Counted from the first letter of the stretch, positions 25,530 to 33,796 are shown. The stretch: 42,856 nt of DNA from Anoxybacteroides voinovskiense (GCF_014196205.1 NZ_JACIDE010000026.1:1-42856); one strand, 5' to 3'. Numbers and translations: made by a program. The notes: generated by a model not told the origin, from the sequence alone.

Positions 25530-25557
25530 GGACCGTATGCACGGTCCTAAAGCGTTT
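25530..25557. terminator. Hairpin between the 30-aa gene and yjcF
   Basis: GGACCGT / ACGGTCC with a 4-nt loop, in the forward direction followed by weak T content. It could serve both convergent genes. Confidence 0.6.
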
Positions 25558-25975
25558 TTACCATCGTGACGTGTGGAATGCCTGCATCCAAAAAAATATC
25601 GGAAATTGTTTCATAGCCGAGCTTTTTGTAAAACGGCTCGGCATGGGTTTGCGCATTTAGCTTTGCTTTTGTCGCACCATGTTGTTTTGCTACTTGTTCA
25701 ATGTGCTCCATTAAAAGGCGACCGGCTCCTGTTTTTCTTGCGGTAGGCAAGACACAAATTCGCTCGATTTTCGCCGTTGTTTCATCTAACAAGCGAAACC
25801 TGCCTGCACCGATTGGCTTCGTTTCGTCATAAAGCACAAAATGAAGCGCTTCGTCTTCGAACTGGTCGATTTCTTCTTCAAGAGGAACGCGCTGCTCGTT
25901 TACGAATACGAGGTGGCGCACATAAAGCGCATCTTCATAAAGCGCCTCCCCTTTTTTTCCAAACATAACGTTCAT
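25547..25975 (-). CDS. yjcF: GNAT-family N-acetyltransferase, YjcF-like
   Basis: This protein of about 142 aa has the acetyl-CoA motif region RICVLPTARKTGAGRLLMEHI and a downstream NAQTHAEPFYKKLGYE. Its opening (YVRHLVFVNEQRVPLEEEID) is typical of the YjcF/ElaA-type acetyltransferases. The substrate is unknown. ATG 25975 overlaps the yjcG stop codon by one base (TAATG), so translation is coupled. Confidence 0.85.
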   Translation of the reverse strand: MNVMFGKKGEALYEDALYVRHLVFVNEQRVPLEEEIDQFEDEALHFVLYDETKPIGAGRFRLLDETTAKIERICVLPTARKTGAGRLLMEHIEQVAKQHGATKAKLNAQTHAEPFYKKLGYETISDIFLDAGIPHVTMVKTL

Positions 25976-26496
25976 TACGATTTTTCCTTTCCAAGCCGAA
26001 ATGTTTCGTACACGGTCCAAGCGCCATCTTCGAGTTGATAAAGCAAATGGAAGCGGTCAGCTGTTTCGGAAAAGTGGACGGTCTGCATTTTTAGTTGTCC
26101 ATAGACGTCAAAATATTCACCGTCGGATAAATCGCGTCCGATGGTAATATGTGGAACAAAAGCGAATTCTGGTTGGTCGGTGAAGATGCCGCTATATAAT
26201 TTTTGATGTAAAGCCGTCAACGTTTCGTTCGGCTCGACTTTTAAATAAATGACTGTATTTGCTGGGTAAAACGAGCTAAATTTCGTAATCGTTAACGGGA
26301 TAACATCCGTTTCTGCTGCGATTCGCTGCAGCTCTTGGACGATTTGGTCGATTTGTTGTTCATCTGCTTCAAACGCGCTTTTTAGTGTAATATGCGGCGG
26401 GATGAGCGCGTAATGGCTGTCGTAACGTTTGCGGTACGAATTGGCGAAATCTTGTACTCGTTTCGATGGAAAAATAGCAATACCATACTTCGTCAT
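25975..26496 (-). CDS. yjcG: 2H phosphoesterase-family protein, YjcG-like
   Basis: The 173-aa protein has two HxTx motifs, PHITLKSAF near residue 35 and PHITIGRDL near 115, the signature of the LigT/2H phosphoesterase fold. Such proteins act on 2',5'- or cyclic phosphate bonds in nucleotides or RNA. Strong AAGGAGGGG before ATG 26496. It is in an operon with yjcF. Confidence 0.9.
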   Translation of the reverse strand: MTKYGIAIFPSKRVQDFANSYRKRYDSHYALIPPHITLKSAFEADEQQIDQIVQELQRIAAETDVIPLTITKFSSFYPANTVIYLKVEPNETLTALHQKLYSGIFTDQPEFAFVPHITIGRDLSDGEYFDVYGQLKMQTVHFSETADRFHLLYQLEDGAWTVYETFRLGKEKS

Positions 26497-26567
26497 CGGA
26501 ACCCCTCCTTATTCGGTATTATTTAATTATAACAAAATTTTGAAAAGGATGACAGCGTTATCTTTCG

Positions 26568-27296
26568 TTAGAGCGCAAGAATCGAAGCGAGCGCCTTCGG
26601 GAGATTTGGTTGCCAATATGTCCACGTATGGTCGCCGGCAAATTCTTCATACGTATAGTCAAATCCTTTTTGTAGAAAACGATCACGCGCGTGTCGGTTT
26701 GGAGTGACAAAATCGCGAACGCGACCGTCCGTTGTTTTGACAGCGGTTTCTTCGATGCCGATAGAATGGTACAGTTTAAGTAAATGCGGTTCGGTAAACT
26801 GCTCGATTTTTTCTAATATCGTGTCATTGATGTATGGCGATTGCATCGCGATTTTGCCAAACGTATGCGGATATGTAAGCGCTGTGATGAGCGATACAGT
26901 CCCACCGAGCGAATCGCCGATGAAGGCGCGTCCCATCCCCATTTGGTATGTCGGAAATTCTCGATCGATGAATGGCGCGAGTTCATTCGCCAAAAATTTG
27001 ACGTAAGCGGCATGCTTTTTTCCGTTTGGATGGTATTTTTCATACCGGTCATCAACATTCGCATACGGAATGCCAACGACAATCGTGCGGTCAATCGCCC
27101 GTTCTTCCATGAGCTGTTCTACGACACGGCCTATTTTGCCAAACATAAAGTAATCTTTCCCGTCTTGCGCAATCAATACGGAATATTTATATAGTGGCGA
27201 AAATGTACTTGGCAAATAAATCAATAACGACACGTCTTCTCCTAATTCATGGCTATAAATCGTTTGCTCCGTCACGGTTCCTTTTTGAATAATCAT
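26568..27296 (-). CDS. yjcH: Alpha/beta-hydrolase esterase, YjcH-like
   Basis: The 242-aa protein is a putative esterase of the Fes/enterochelin-esterase type. The nucleophile elbow is FIGDSLGGTVS (Ser in GDSLGG), the later Asp and His would be in the VRDFVTPN and GDHTWTYWQ segments. It lacks a signal peptide. The natural substrate is not known. Divergent from the met genes. Confidence 0.88.
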   Translation of the reverse strand: MIIQKGTVTEQTIYSHELGEDVSLLIYLPSTFSPLYKYSVLIAQDGKDYFMFGKIGRVVEQLMEERAIDRTIVVGIPYANVDDRYEKYHPNGKKHAAYVKFLANELAPFIDREFPTYQMGMGRAFIGDSLGGTVSLITALTYPHTFGKIAMQSPYINDTILEKIEQFTEPHLLKLYHSIGIEETAVKTTDGRVRDFVTPNRHARDRFLQKGFDYTYEEFAGDHTWTYWQPNLPKALASILAL

Positions 27297-27384
27297 CGTC
27301 TGCCCTCCAGATGTGAAATTCGTCTATTATTGTAGCATGCCCAGAGCACCTTGCACTAGCTTAGAGGTAAGAATAAAAAATTGC

Positions 27385-27413
27385 TTGCAAATTCCAAAAA
27401 AATCGTGTAAATT
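27385..27413 (+). promoter_or_regulatory. Sigma-A promoter of the metI-metC operon
   Basis: TTGCAA (27385-27390) and TAAATT (27408-27413) with a 17-bp spacer lie about 37 bp before the SAM riboswitch. Confidence 0.65.
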
Positions 27414-27449
27414 GATAGAAAATCAGAAAATTCTATATTGTTATTTGTT

Positions 27450-27553
27450 CTTATCAAGAGAAGCGGAGGGACTGGCCCTGTGAAGCTTCAGCAACCAGCC
27501 GGTATCGGCCAGGTGCTAAATCCAGCGAATTGGGTTCAATTCGGAAGATAAGA
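27450..27553 (+). ncRNA. SAM-I riboswitch (S-box leader)
   Basis: The conserved S-box core is visible: AGAGAAGCGGAGGGACTGGC, then CAGCAACC and GGTGCTAA(A)TCC. The basal stem P1 is CTTATC (27450-27455) pairing with GATAAG (27547-27552). It binds S-adenosylmethionine and switches the downstream terminator, turning met genes off when SAM is plentiful. Confidence 0.96.
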
Positions 27554-27574
27554 AGAAGCGTGTTTGTTTCGAGC

Positions 27575-27608
27575 AAAAAGCCTTCTTCTTAGAAGGCTTT
27601 TATTTTTT
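27575..27608 (+). terminator. Regulated terminator of the S-box leader
   Basis: AAAAGCCTTCT / AGAAGGCTTTT form a hairpin followed by TATTTTTT. The spacing after P1 is that of a SAM-controlled terminator. Confidence 0.92.
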
Positions 27609-27626
27609 GGAAAGGAAGAGGAAATG

Positions 27627-28730
27627 ATGAAAAATTTAGAGACATTGCTTGCGCAAATTGGCAATCGAAGCGAAACGGCGACAGGAACGGTTAATCCGCC
27701 GGTCTATTTTTCAACGGCATACCGTCATGAAGGAATTGGGCAGTCTACAGGGTTTGATTACATTCGCACAGGCAATCCGACACGCAAAATTGTTGAAGAA
27801 GCAATCGCAAAGCTAGAGGGCGGCGATCAAGGCTATGCTTTCAGCTCAGGAATGGCAGCGATTCAGACGGTGATGGCGCTGTTTGAAAGCGGCGATGAGT
27901 TTTTAGTATCCGCTGATCTTTACGGTGGGACGTATCGCCTGTTTGAAAAAGGGTGGCGGAAATATGGCTTGGTATTTCATTACGTCGATTTTCGCGACAT
28001 ATCTTTAGTGGAGAGTGCTATTACGGAAAAAACGAAAGCGATTTTTTTAGAAACGCCGACAAATCCGCTCATGCAAGAAACAGACATTAGCGAAGTAGCG
28101 AAGGTAGCGAAGCGGCACGGCTTGTTGCTCATTGTTGACAATACGTTTTATACGCCGGTCATCCAGCGTCCGATTGAAGAAGGGGCAGACATTGTCATTC
28201 ATAGTGCGACGAAATATTTAGGCGGCCATAACGACGTATTGGCAGGGCTTGTTGTCGCGAAAGGTGAAGCGCTTTGTCAGCGGCTTGCCGAATATCATAA
28301 CGCCATCGGAGCGGTGCTGTCGCCGTTTGACTCGTGGCTGCTTATTCGCGGGATGAAGACGCTCGCGTTACGGATGCGAAAGCATGAAGAAAATGCAAAA
28401 GCAATTAGTGAATTTTTAGCAGCGCATGAAGACGTGACGGACGTATTGTATCCAGGACGAGGCGGCATGTTATCGTTTCGTGTGCGCGACGAACGATGGG
28501 TGAATCGCTTTTTACAAAATTTACAGCTCATCACGTTTGCGGAAAGTTTAGGAGGCGTGGAAAGTTTTATTACGTATCCGGCGACGCAGACACATGCGGA
28601 CATTCCAGAAGAAATTCGCGTAGCTAACGGCGTTTGTAATCGGCTGTTGCGCTTTTCAGTCGGCATTGAACACGCCGAAGATTTAATCGCGGATTTGTCG
28701 CAAGCTTTGAAAAAAATGAGGGAGGCGTAG
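27627..28730 (+). CDS. metI: Cystathionine gamma-synthase / O-acetylhomoserine thiolyase, MetI
   Basis: The protein of about 367 aa is a PLP enzyme of the Cys/Met-metabolism family. It has YIRTGNPTRKIVEEAIAKLE, the SSGMAAI phosphate-binding turn, and the PLP lysine in HSATKYLGGHND. It makes cystathionine from an acylated homoserine and cysteine. ATG 27627 is chosen over the adjacent 27624 (GGAAGAGG upstream). Controlled by the S-box leader; followed by metC with a 4-bp gap. Confidence 0.92.
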   Translation: MKNLETLLAQIGNRSETATGTVNPPVYFSTAYRHEGIGQSTGFDYIRTGNPTRKIVEEAIAKLEGGDQGYAFSSGMAAIQTVMALFESGDEFLVSADLYGGTYRLFEKGWRKYGLVFHYVDFRDISLVESAITEKTKAIFLETPTNPLMQETDISEVAKVAKRHGLLLIVDNTFYTPVIQRPIEEGADIVIHSATKYLGGHNDVLAGLVVAKGEALCQRLAEYHNAIGAVLSPFDSWLLIRGMKTLALRMRKHEENAKAISEFLAAHEDVTDVLYPGRGGMLSFRVRDERWVNRFLQNLQLITFAESLGGVESFITYPATQTHADIPEEIRVANGVCNRLLRFSVGIEHAEDLIADLSQALKKMREA

Positions 28731-28734
28731 CGAA

Positions 28735-29907
28735 ATGGGCGAATCGTTTTCGTTTCAAACGAAGTTGTTGCATAACCGCTGGAAAATTGATGAGTATACC
28801 GGTGCCGTGAGCGTTCCGATTCAACATGCTTCGACGTTTCATCAAGCCGATTTTGATACGTTTGGAAAATATGACTATAGCCGTTCTGGAAATCCGACGC
28901 GCGAGGCGCTAGAAGCAACGATTGCGGAATTGGAAGGGGGAGTGCGCGGCTTTGCTTTTTCTTCCGGAATGGCGGCGATTTCTACCGCGTTTTTGCTGTT
29001 GTCTAAAGGGGATCATGTGTTAGTGACAGAGGACGTATATGGTGGTACGTACCGCATGATTACGGAAGTGTTAAGCCGCTTTGGCATTGAGTATACGTTT
29101 GTTGATATGACGGATTTGCATGAAGTTGCTTCCCATATTCGCCCGAATACGAAAGTCATTTACATCGAAACGCCATCGAACCCGTTATTGAAAATTACGG
29201 ATATTCGTGGCATTGTCAAGCTTGCAAAAGCAAACGGCTGTTTGACGTTTTTAGATAATACGTTTATGACGCCGGCGTTGCAGCGCCCGCTTGATTTGGG
29301 TGTCGATGTCGTGCTGCATAGTGCGACGAAATTTTTAGCTGGGCATAGTGATGTGTTGGCAGGGCTTGCTGTTGTCAAAGACGAGGAGCTTGCGAAGCGG
29401 TTGTATAAGCTGCAAAATGCGTTCGGGGCGGTATTAGGTGTGCAAGATGCGTGGCTTGTGTTGCGAGGGTTAAAGACGTTGCACGTGCGCTTAAAGCAAT
29501 CGTCGCAAACAGCGCTAGAGATAGCGCAATTTTTCGCAAAGCATCCAAAAGTAGAAGAAGTGTACTATCCAGGGCTTTCACACCATGCAGGTCATTCCAT
29601 CCATCGGTACCAAGCGTCTGGATTTGGTGCGGTATTGTCGTTTCGCTTAGCGGATGAGGAAGCGGTTCGCACGCTTGTAAAGCATGTGAAAATTCCGGTC
29701 TTTGCGGTCAGTTTAGGAGCGGTCGAATCGATTTTGTCGTATCCAGCGAAAATGTCGCATGCGGCAATGCCAAAAGAAGAAAGAGAAAAGCGGGGGATTA
29801 CGGACGGCTTGTTGCGGTTAAGTGTCGGGTTAGAAGCAGCGGAAGATTTAATGGCAGATTTTTCGGAGGCGCTCGCCTATGTGAAGGCGTCAGAAGCAGT
29901 TTCATAG
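28735..29907 (+). CDS. metC: Cystathionine beta-lyase, MetC
   Basis: The 390-aa PLP enzyme belongs to the same family as MetI, its paralogue, with YDYSRSGNPTREALEATIAE, FSSGMAAIS and the PLP-Lys motif HSATKFLAGHSD. It cleaves cystathionine to homocysteine, pyruvate and ammonia. It is in the S-box operon, and its order matches B. subtilis metI-metC. A hairpin follows. Confidence 0.93.
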   Translation: MGESFSFQTKLLHNRWKIDEYTGAVSVPIQHASTFHQADFDTFGKYDYSRSGNPTREALEATIAELEGGVRGFAFSSGMAAISTAFLLLSKGDHVLVTEDVYGGTYRMITEVLSRFGIEYTFVDMTDLHEVASHIRPNTKVIYIETPSNPLLKITDIRGIVKLAKANGCLTFLDNTFMTPALQRPLDLGVDVVLHSATKFLAGHSDVLAGLAVVKDEELAKRLYKLQNAFGAVLGVQDAWLVLRGLKTLHVRLKQSSQTALEIAQFFAKHPKVEEVYYPGLSHHAGHSIHRYQASGFGAVLSFRLADEEAVRTLVKHVKIPVFAVSLGAVESILSYPAKMSHAAMPKEEREKRGITDGLLRLSVGLEAAEDLMADFSEALAYVKASEAVS

Positions 29908-29933
29908 GCTAGGGGATGCGTCCGCCTAGCCTA
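29906..29933. terminator. Bidirectional hairpin after metC
   Basis: TAGGCTAGG / CCTAGCCTA with an 11-nt loop spans the stop codons of metC and the convergent HD gene. No clear long T-tract follows. Confidence 0.6.
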
Positions 29934-30467
29934 TATAATGTCATCGAGCCGTTCGTGATGCATTTTTCGGTCGACGAGTTCGTCGAGCTGTTTTATTTTT
30001 TTCCAAGCAAGTGTTTCGTCGATTTTCCGGTAATGGTGTTTGCCGCCTGGTTCTTCGTCGGCTTCGTCTGCGAGCTTGATAATTGTTTGCAGCGGTTTTC
30101 GCTTAAATTCTCCTTCTGGGAGATAAGAGTCTGTATGCAAAAGAATGGCGAGGGCAATTTCTTTGGCGTTTTTCGGATGCTCGCCTAAACGGATTAATAG
30201 CTTGTGTGCTCGCTCGGCGCCTTTAATGGCGTGGATATCGTTTTGCTTATATTGCTCGTAGTCCCAAGTTCCGTTTGCATACCACTCATAATGGCCGATA
30301 TCATGCAATAAGGCAGCTTTTGTCGCAAGATCGACATTGACGCCATATTGCAAGGCGAGACGATACGCATGATAAGCCGTGGCGATCGCATGGGCGATCC
30401 CAGACCGCTTTAAATATTTCTGTGCCACCGGATGGGCAAACACGTCTGCTAATGTGACGTATCTCAT
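29931..30467 (-). CDS. HD-domain phosphohydrolase
   Basis: The protein of about 178 aa has an HD domain: the metal-ligand HD lies in LLHDIGHYEW near residue 66, and further His and Asp in LLHTDSYLP and the KLADEADE stretch. HD proteins hydrolyse phosphate esters of nucleotides or similar. The start at 30467 follows GGAGGGG with 6-nt spacing; the more upstream ATG at 30473 abuts it. Substrate unknown. Confidence 0.85.
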   Translation of the reverse strand: MRYVTLADVFAHPVAQKYLKRSGIAHAIATAYHAYRLALQYGVNVDLATKAALLHDIGHYEWYANGTWDYEQYKQNDIHAIKGAERAHKLLIRLGEHPKNAKEIALAILLHTDSYLPEGEFKRKPLQTIIKLADEADEEPGGKHHYRKIDETLAWKKIKQLDELVDRKMHHERLDDII

Positions 30468-30706
30468 CAACATCCCCTCCGTTTCAAGTGTTTCTTTTCA
30501 TCATAGCATAAAAAAGAAACATAGGACAATAGGCGATTGTCTGGCAGATTGTATATTCGTGATAATGATACAAGCTCGAGCCAAACCAACGTTCTTTGGT
30601 TAGCTTTAAACGCTGTTAATCGAAATTCCATTCCTCTTTTCTCTCCGAACAACAAGTTGCTTTCTAAGTTAAAAAAGTGGGAAGAAAATTTTTTTAAAAA
30701 AAGTAT

Positions 30707-30735
30707 TTGACAAATCGTATTTGCGTCTATATAAT
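30707..30735 (+). promoter_or_regulatory. Consensus sigma-A promoter of tRNA-Val
   Basis: TTGACA (30707-30712) and TATAAT (30730-30735) are both perfect, with a 17-bp spacer, 32 bp before the tRNA gene. Confidence 0.9.
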
Positions 30736-30766
30736 TAGAAATGTGTTCGATAGAGCATATGAATAC

Positions 30767-30839
30767 GATTCCGTAGCTCAGCTGGGAGAGCGCTACCTTG
30801 ACAGGGTAGAGGTCGCTGGTTCGAGCCCAGTCGGAATCA
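30767..30839 (+). tRNA. tRNA-Val (anticodon GAC)
   Basis: The acceptor stem GATTCCG pairs with CGGAATC, the D-arm is GCTCAGCTGGGAGAGC, the anticodon stem CTACC/GGTAG holds TTGACAG with anticodon GAC (reads GUC, GUU), and the T-arm is GCTGG TTCGAGC CCAGT. The CCA is not encoded. A phage-type integrase follows, so the 3' end is a likely integration site. Confidence 0.95.
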
Positions 30840-30873
30840 TCAGAATAGTTGTATCAATGGTTCGCTCAATATT

Positions 30874-30895
30874 CACAACATTGAAAAATGTTGTG
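30874..30895 (+). repeat. Hairpin ahead of the integrase promoter
   Basis: CACAACATT / AATGTTGTG with a 4-nt loop. It overlaps the possible -35 at 30891, so it could be an operator or arm-type site. Confidence 0.55.
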
Positions 30896-30918
30896 GTCGT
30901 AGCGAAACTTGCTACAAT
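30891..30918 (+). promoter_or_regulatory. Possible integrase promoter
   Basis: TTGTGG (30891-30896), 16-bp spacer, TACAAT (30913-30918). It is 40 bp before the integrase start. Confidence 0.45.
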
Positions 30919-30924
30919 ACGGGT

Positions 30925-30959
30925 AAACCACTTCACAGAAATGTGAGGTGGTTTTTTTT
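30925..30959 (+). terminator. Terminator whose stem carries the integrase ribosome site
   Basis: AAACCACTTCACA / TGTGAGGTGGTTT pair with one G-T, GAAA loop, then a run of eight T. GAGGTGG in its right arm is also the only Shine-Dalgarno for the integrase TTG start at 30958. It is probably the tRNA-Val terminator. Confidence 0.85.
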
Positions 30960-31875
30960 GTTGCTTAAATTTGCAATTCAAGATTTTTTAGATGACAGAA
31001 AATTTAAAAATGTAACTCCTAAAACGATTGAAACGTATCAAAACATCTTAAAGCATTTTTTAGATTTTTGTATTGAAAATGGAATAGTGAATGTTCAAGA
31101 TGTGACTTCAAGTATAATCAAAAAATATTTACTCTACTGTAAAGAAATAGGAAATGTATCTACTACTACAAACACAAAACTTCAACGAATTAAAGCATTT
31201 TTCAATTATATGATCGAAATTGAAGTGATAAACAAGAATCCAGCCGAAAAATTTCAGCGTGCTAAAGAAGATGTGAAAATTGACGTTTTTTCCGATTATC
31301 ACATTAAGCAAATGTTAAATTATTACAGACGAATCAAACAAAGAGAAAAGGCGTTCTATGCTTATCGTGATTATTCGATCATCGTAACGTTATTAGGCAC
31401 GGGTTTACGATTGAGCGAACTCTGTTCGCTGAAATGGGCAGATGTTGATTTTGTCAATCATACTATGACCGTTTTCGGCAAAAGTCGGAAACGTGAAACT
31501 ATTCCGATGACCGAAAAATTCTCTAAAGAGTTAGCATCTTACAAATTGTATTGTGAACAATATTTCGGTGCTGAAAATTTGAGTGAGTATGTTTTTACAA
31601 ACAGATACAATAAGAAACTTACCCCGAACGCAGTACAAAATATTTTCAAACGCTTAGCAAAGATCATGAATTTCAAGGATGTACGTCTATCAGCACATAC
31701 ATTCAGACACACATTTTGTCATCGGTTAGCCATGTCGGGAATGTCGGCATTTGCCATTCAGAAACTCATGCGACACCAAAATATCAACGTCACAATGCGT
31801 TACGTTGCTATGTGGGGGAACGATTTAAGAGAACAAAATGATAAATATAATCCTTTAAACAATCTAGACATTTAA
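30958..31875 (+). CDS. Tyrosine recombinase (integrase, XerC/XerD-like)
   Basis: This protein of about 305 aa has a SAM-like N-terminal core-binding domain (TPKTIETYQNILKHFLDFC) and a C-terminal catalytic domain with Arg in GTGLRLSELCSLKW near residue 151, HTFRHTFCHRL near 247, His in LMRHQN near 271 and Tyr in TMRYVAMW near 282. It would integrate the element at tRNA-Val by site-specific recombination. The start is unclear: TTG 30958 is best placed after GAGGTGG, and TTG 30961 or GTG 30943 are alternatives. All lie at the terminator, which may limit expression. Confidence 0.9.
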   Translation: MLLKFAIQDFLDDRKFKNVTPKTIETYQNILKHFLDFCIENGIVNVQDVTSSIIKKYLLYCKEIGNVSTTTNTKLQRIKAFFNYMIEIEVINKNPAEKFQRAKEDVKIDVFSDYHIKQMLNYYRRIKQREKAFYAYRDYSIIVTLLGTGLRLSELCSLKWADVDFVNHTMTVFGKSRKRETIPMTEKFSKELASYKLYCEQYFGAENLSEYVFTNRYNKKLTPNAVQNIFKRLAKIMNFKDVRLSAHTFRHTFCHRLAMSGMSAFAIQKLMRHQNINVTMRYVAMWGNDLREQNDKYNPLNNLDI

Positions 31876-31890
31876 GCGGGAGGGGTAAAA

Positions 31891-32052
31891 ATGAAAACAA
31901 TTCAAGTGACTGAAACCGAACTAGCGACATTGAAAGCGGTGCTATACGCACAAATTCAGCAGATGAAGCGTGAAAAAGCAAACGGGGCTAATGTAGATGA
32001 TCTTCTAGAACAGTACCAACAAGCATTTGAAGCATTGAATTTTGCAAAATGA
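31891..32052 (+). CDS. 53-aa helical protein
   Basis: ATG 31891 follows the strong GCGGGAGGGG. The peptide MKTIQVTETELATLKAVLYA continues into a second helix ending EALNFAK. It is all-helical, polar, with no known motif. It lies 15 bp after the integrase gene and is probably cotranscribed; an excision or regulatory role is possible but unsupported. Confidence 0.65.
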   Translation: MKTIQVTETELATLKAVLYAQIQQMKREKANGANVDDLLEQYQQAFEALNFAK

Positions 32053-32060
32053 AAAAAGTG

Positions 32061-32087
32061 GGAGTGATGACGCAAACATCACTCCCA
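32061..32087 (+). terminator. Hairpin after the 53-aa gene
   Basis: GGGAGTGATG / CATCACTCCC, a perfect 10-bp stem with a 6-7-nt loop, but without a clear T-tract. Probably a transcript end or pause. Confidence 0.5.
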
Positions 32088-32179
32088 TAGGATAGATATA
32101 ACTAAACATACGACTAATTAAATCCTACAATTTTTTAAAATAAAAATCAAGTAGGTTTATTTAGTTATATCTATCCTAT
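32087..32179. repeat. 20-bp perfect inverted repeat with 53-bp spacer
   Basis: ATAGGATAGATATAACTAAA at 32087-32106 is repeated in reverse complement at 32160-32179. The spacer is AT-rich, contains the shorter pair CCTAC / GTAGG, and repeats AACATACG around the arms. It lies 32 bp ahead of the next gene. A regulatory or replication role is possible. Confidence 0.75.
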
Positions 32180-32210
32180 CGAACATACGTTTGATAGGAG
32201 GAATGAAAAA

Positions 32211-32996
32211 ATGAAAGCAGGAAGCATTGAGCAATTTAAACATTTATCACAGTTTCGGGATATTCGTGACTTCAATAATCAGATCGAGCAATGGATGATT
32301 GACCTTAAATCAAAATTTACAAAGAGTGAACTTATCGCTTTAAAGCGTATAATTCGTTTCAGTGCCAAAATTGCCGGCGTTTGTAACGCAAAAATTCAAA
32401 CGCTTGTTTCCGCATGTCATGAAGCAGGTCATGAAATTTCACGTTCTACTTTCGAGCGTATGTTGCGAAAAGCCAAAAAATTCGGTCTTTTGATTGTCTA
32501 CAATACAAAAAAAGAAAACGGTAAACAAGCACACAATGTCTATGTATTTCAGCGATACACTTCTATTTCATCTACAAATGACGTAGCAGAAAATGCGAAA
32601 ATTGACGGAGCAGAAAACTATCATTCTTCTTTTGAAACTAACAATAATATAAATAAACGTACAGAGAACGTTGAAACAGAAGATACTCTCGACGCTTCAT
32701 ATACTTCTTCAAGAGTACCAGTCCAATTTCGCGACTTTGTACGTTGTTTTTGGAATGATTTTACAATTATAGAGGAATTATGGAAGGTTATTCAAATTCA
32801 AACATACTACTATACGTATATGACGCTAGAAGAAAAGACACAACTCGGCATTTCGGCACTCAAACAAATGATTCGGAATTTGAAACGTGGACGTAAAATC
32901 ATAAACATTTTCGGCTATTTCTATGCGATTGTGTCGGCTCTACTCGATCGTGAAGCGCAAGAAGCGTGGCGTGAAATGATGTGGGAAGTGGCATAA
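32211..32996 (+). CDS. Helix-turn-helix protein of Bacillus mobile elements
   Basis: The 261-aa protein has an N-terminal winged-helix region: KSELIALKRIIRFSAKIAG and then a recognition-type segment ISRSTFERMLRKAKKFGLLIVY near residues 75-97. A low-complexity linker (130-160) leads to a C-terminal helical domain (FRCFWNDFTIIEELWKVIQI). I recall similar proteins in Bacillus plasmids and elements, usually of unknown or replication-linked role. It precedes the repeat array, so it could bind it. A GATAGGAGG Shine-Dalgarno supports the start. Confidence 0.7.
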   Translation: MKAGSIEQFKHLSQFRDIRDFNNQIEQWMIDLKSKFTKSELIALKRIIRFSAKIAGVCNAKIQTLVSACHEAGHEISRSTFERMLRKAKKFGLLIVYNTKKENGKQAHNVYVFQRYTSISSTNDVAENAKIDGAENYHSSFETNNNINKRTENVETEDTLDASYTSSRVPVQFRDFVRCFWNDFTIIEELWKVIQIQTYYYTYMTLEEKTQLGISALKQMIRNLKRGRKIINIFGYFYAIVSALLDREAQEAWREMMWEVA

Positions 32997-33670
32997 AAAA
33001 ACACTTGACAAAGAAAACGCTTATTTCTCAATACTTTTTCTACACTTTTGCGAAATTTGTCGAAAAGTTTTTTCGTAAATTGTGACAAATTTGTGAACAA
33101 ATATGTAAATAAATGGTAAATTTAAGTGGTGTTTCGAAAAAAATCGCGAAAAATTTTCGTTTAAAAAGCAATATTATAGGAAGGTATGCAATAAAAATAT
33201 AATTTAAGGAAAAATCCTAAAAAATTTTCATTTAAAAACCTATATTATGAAAGGTATGTAAAAATTGTAGATAATATTGTGTCGAAAAAATGGGAGAAAT
33301 TAAGGATTTTTCACAGAATATATAATTATGAGGTGATAATTACAGGAAAAATCGTAAAAATTTTTCATTTTAAAAGCTATATTATGAGGAGTATAAAATT
33401 TCGGCGAAAAATCCTAAAAAATTTTCCTAAAAAAAGCAATAATATGAAAGATATGTACTAAAAATATAATTTAAGGAAAAACCCTAAAAATTTTCTGTTT
33501 AAAAAGCAATATTATGAAAGGTGTGTATTAAAAATATAATTTGGGCAAAAATCCTAAAAATTTTTCATTTAAAAACCTATATTATGAGGAGTATAAAATA
33601 AAAATATAATTTGGGCAAAAATCCCGAAAATTTTTCGTTTTAAAACCTATATTATGAAAGGTATGTATAT
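32997..33670. repeat. AT-rich noncoding region with tandem repeats of about 70 bp
   Basis: From 33139 the unit AAAAATCC-TAAAAATTTTTC, then AAAACCTATATTATGAAAGG, recurs at about 33139, 33210, (33280, degenerate), 33347, 33407, 33477, 33547 and 33617. Spacing is about 70 bp in most steps. Units end in TATGTA and are joined by AAAATATAATTT. There is no open frame of note. Such an array fits a replication origin with iterons, or repeated promoters or binding sites. Confidence 0.8.
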
Positions 33671-33672
33671 TT

Positions 33673-33707
33673 TTCATTGATTGCCGATTTAATCGACAAT
33701 GAATGAA
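33673..33707 (+). repeat. Long hairpin after the repeat array
   Basis: The arms TTCATTGATTGCCGATT and AATCGACAATGAATGAA pair in 15 of 17 positions with a loop of one base. It opens a cluster of three hairpins ending at the terminator at 33825. Confidence 0.65.
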
Positions 33708-33723
33708 GGGTATATCTCCCTTC
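33705..33723 (+). repeat. Short hairpin GAAGGG / CCCTTC
   Basis: A perfect 6-bp stem with a 7-nt loop, just after the long hairpin. The two may belong to one structured RNA. Confidence 0.5.
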
Positions 33724-33796
33724 CTCAACAATACGAGATTCTTTCATGTATCAATGCAAAGTTTTACTAATTCACTTTTTCGCCTCCATTTTCTTG

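Noticed and set aside
27453-27475. Similarity of GAGAAGCGGAGGGACTGG to the interspersed repeat at 100-127
   Set aside because: It is part of the conserved SAM-I riboswitch core; the likeness is short and by chance.
30793-30946. Small frames across tRNA-Val
   Set aside because: They overlap the tRNA gene and its terminator.
33139-33670. CRISPR array
   Set aside because: Units are continuous tandem repeats without unique spacers, and there are no cas genes.
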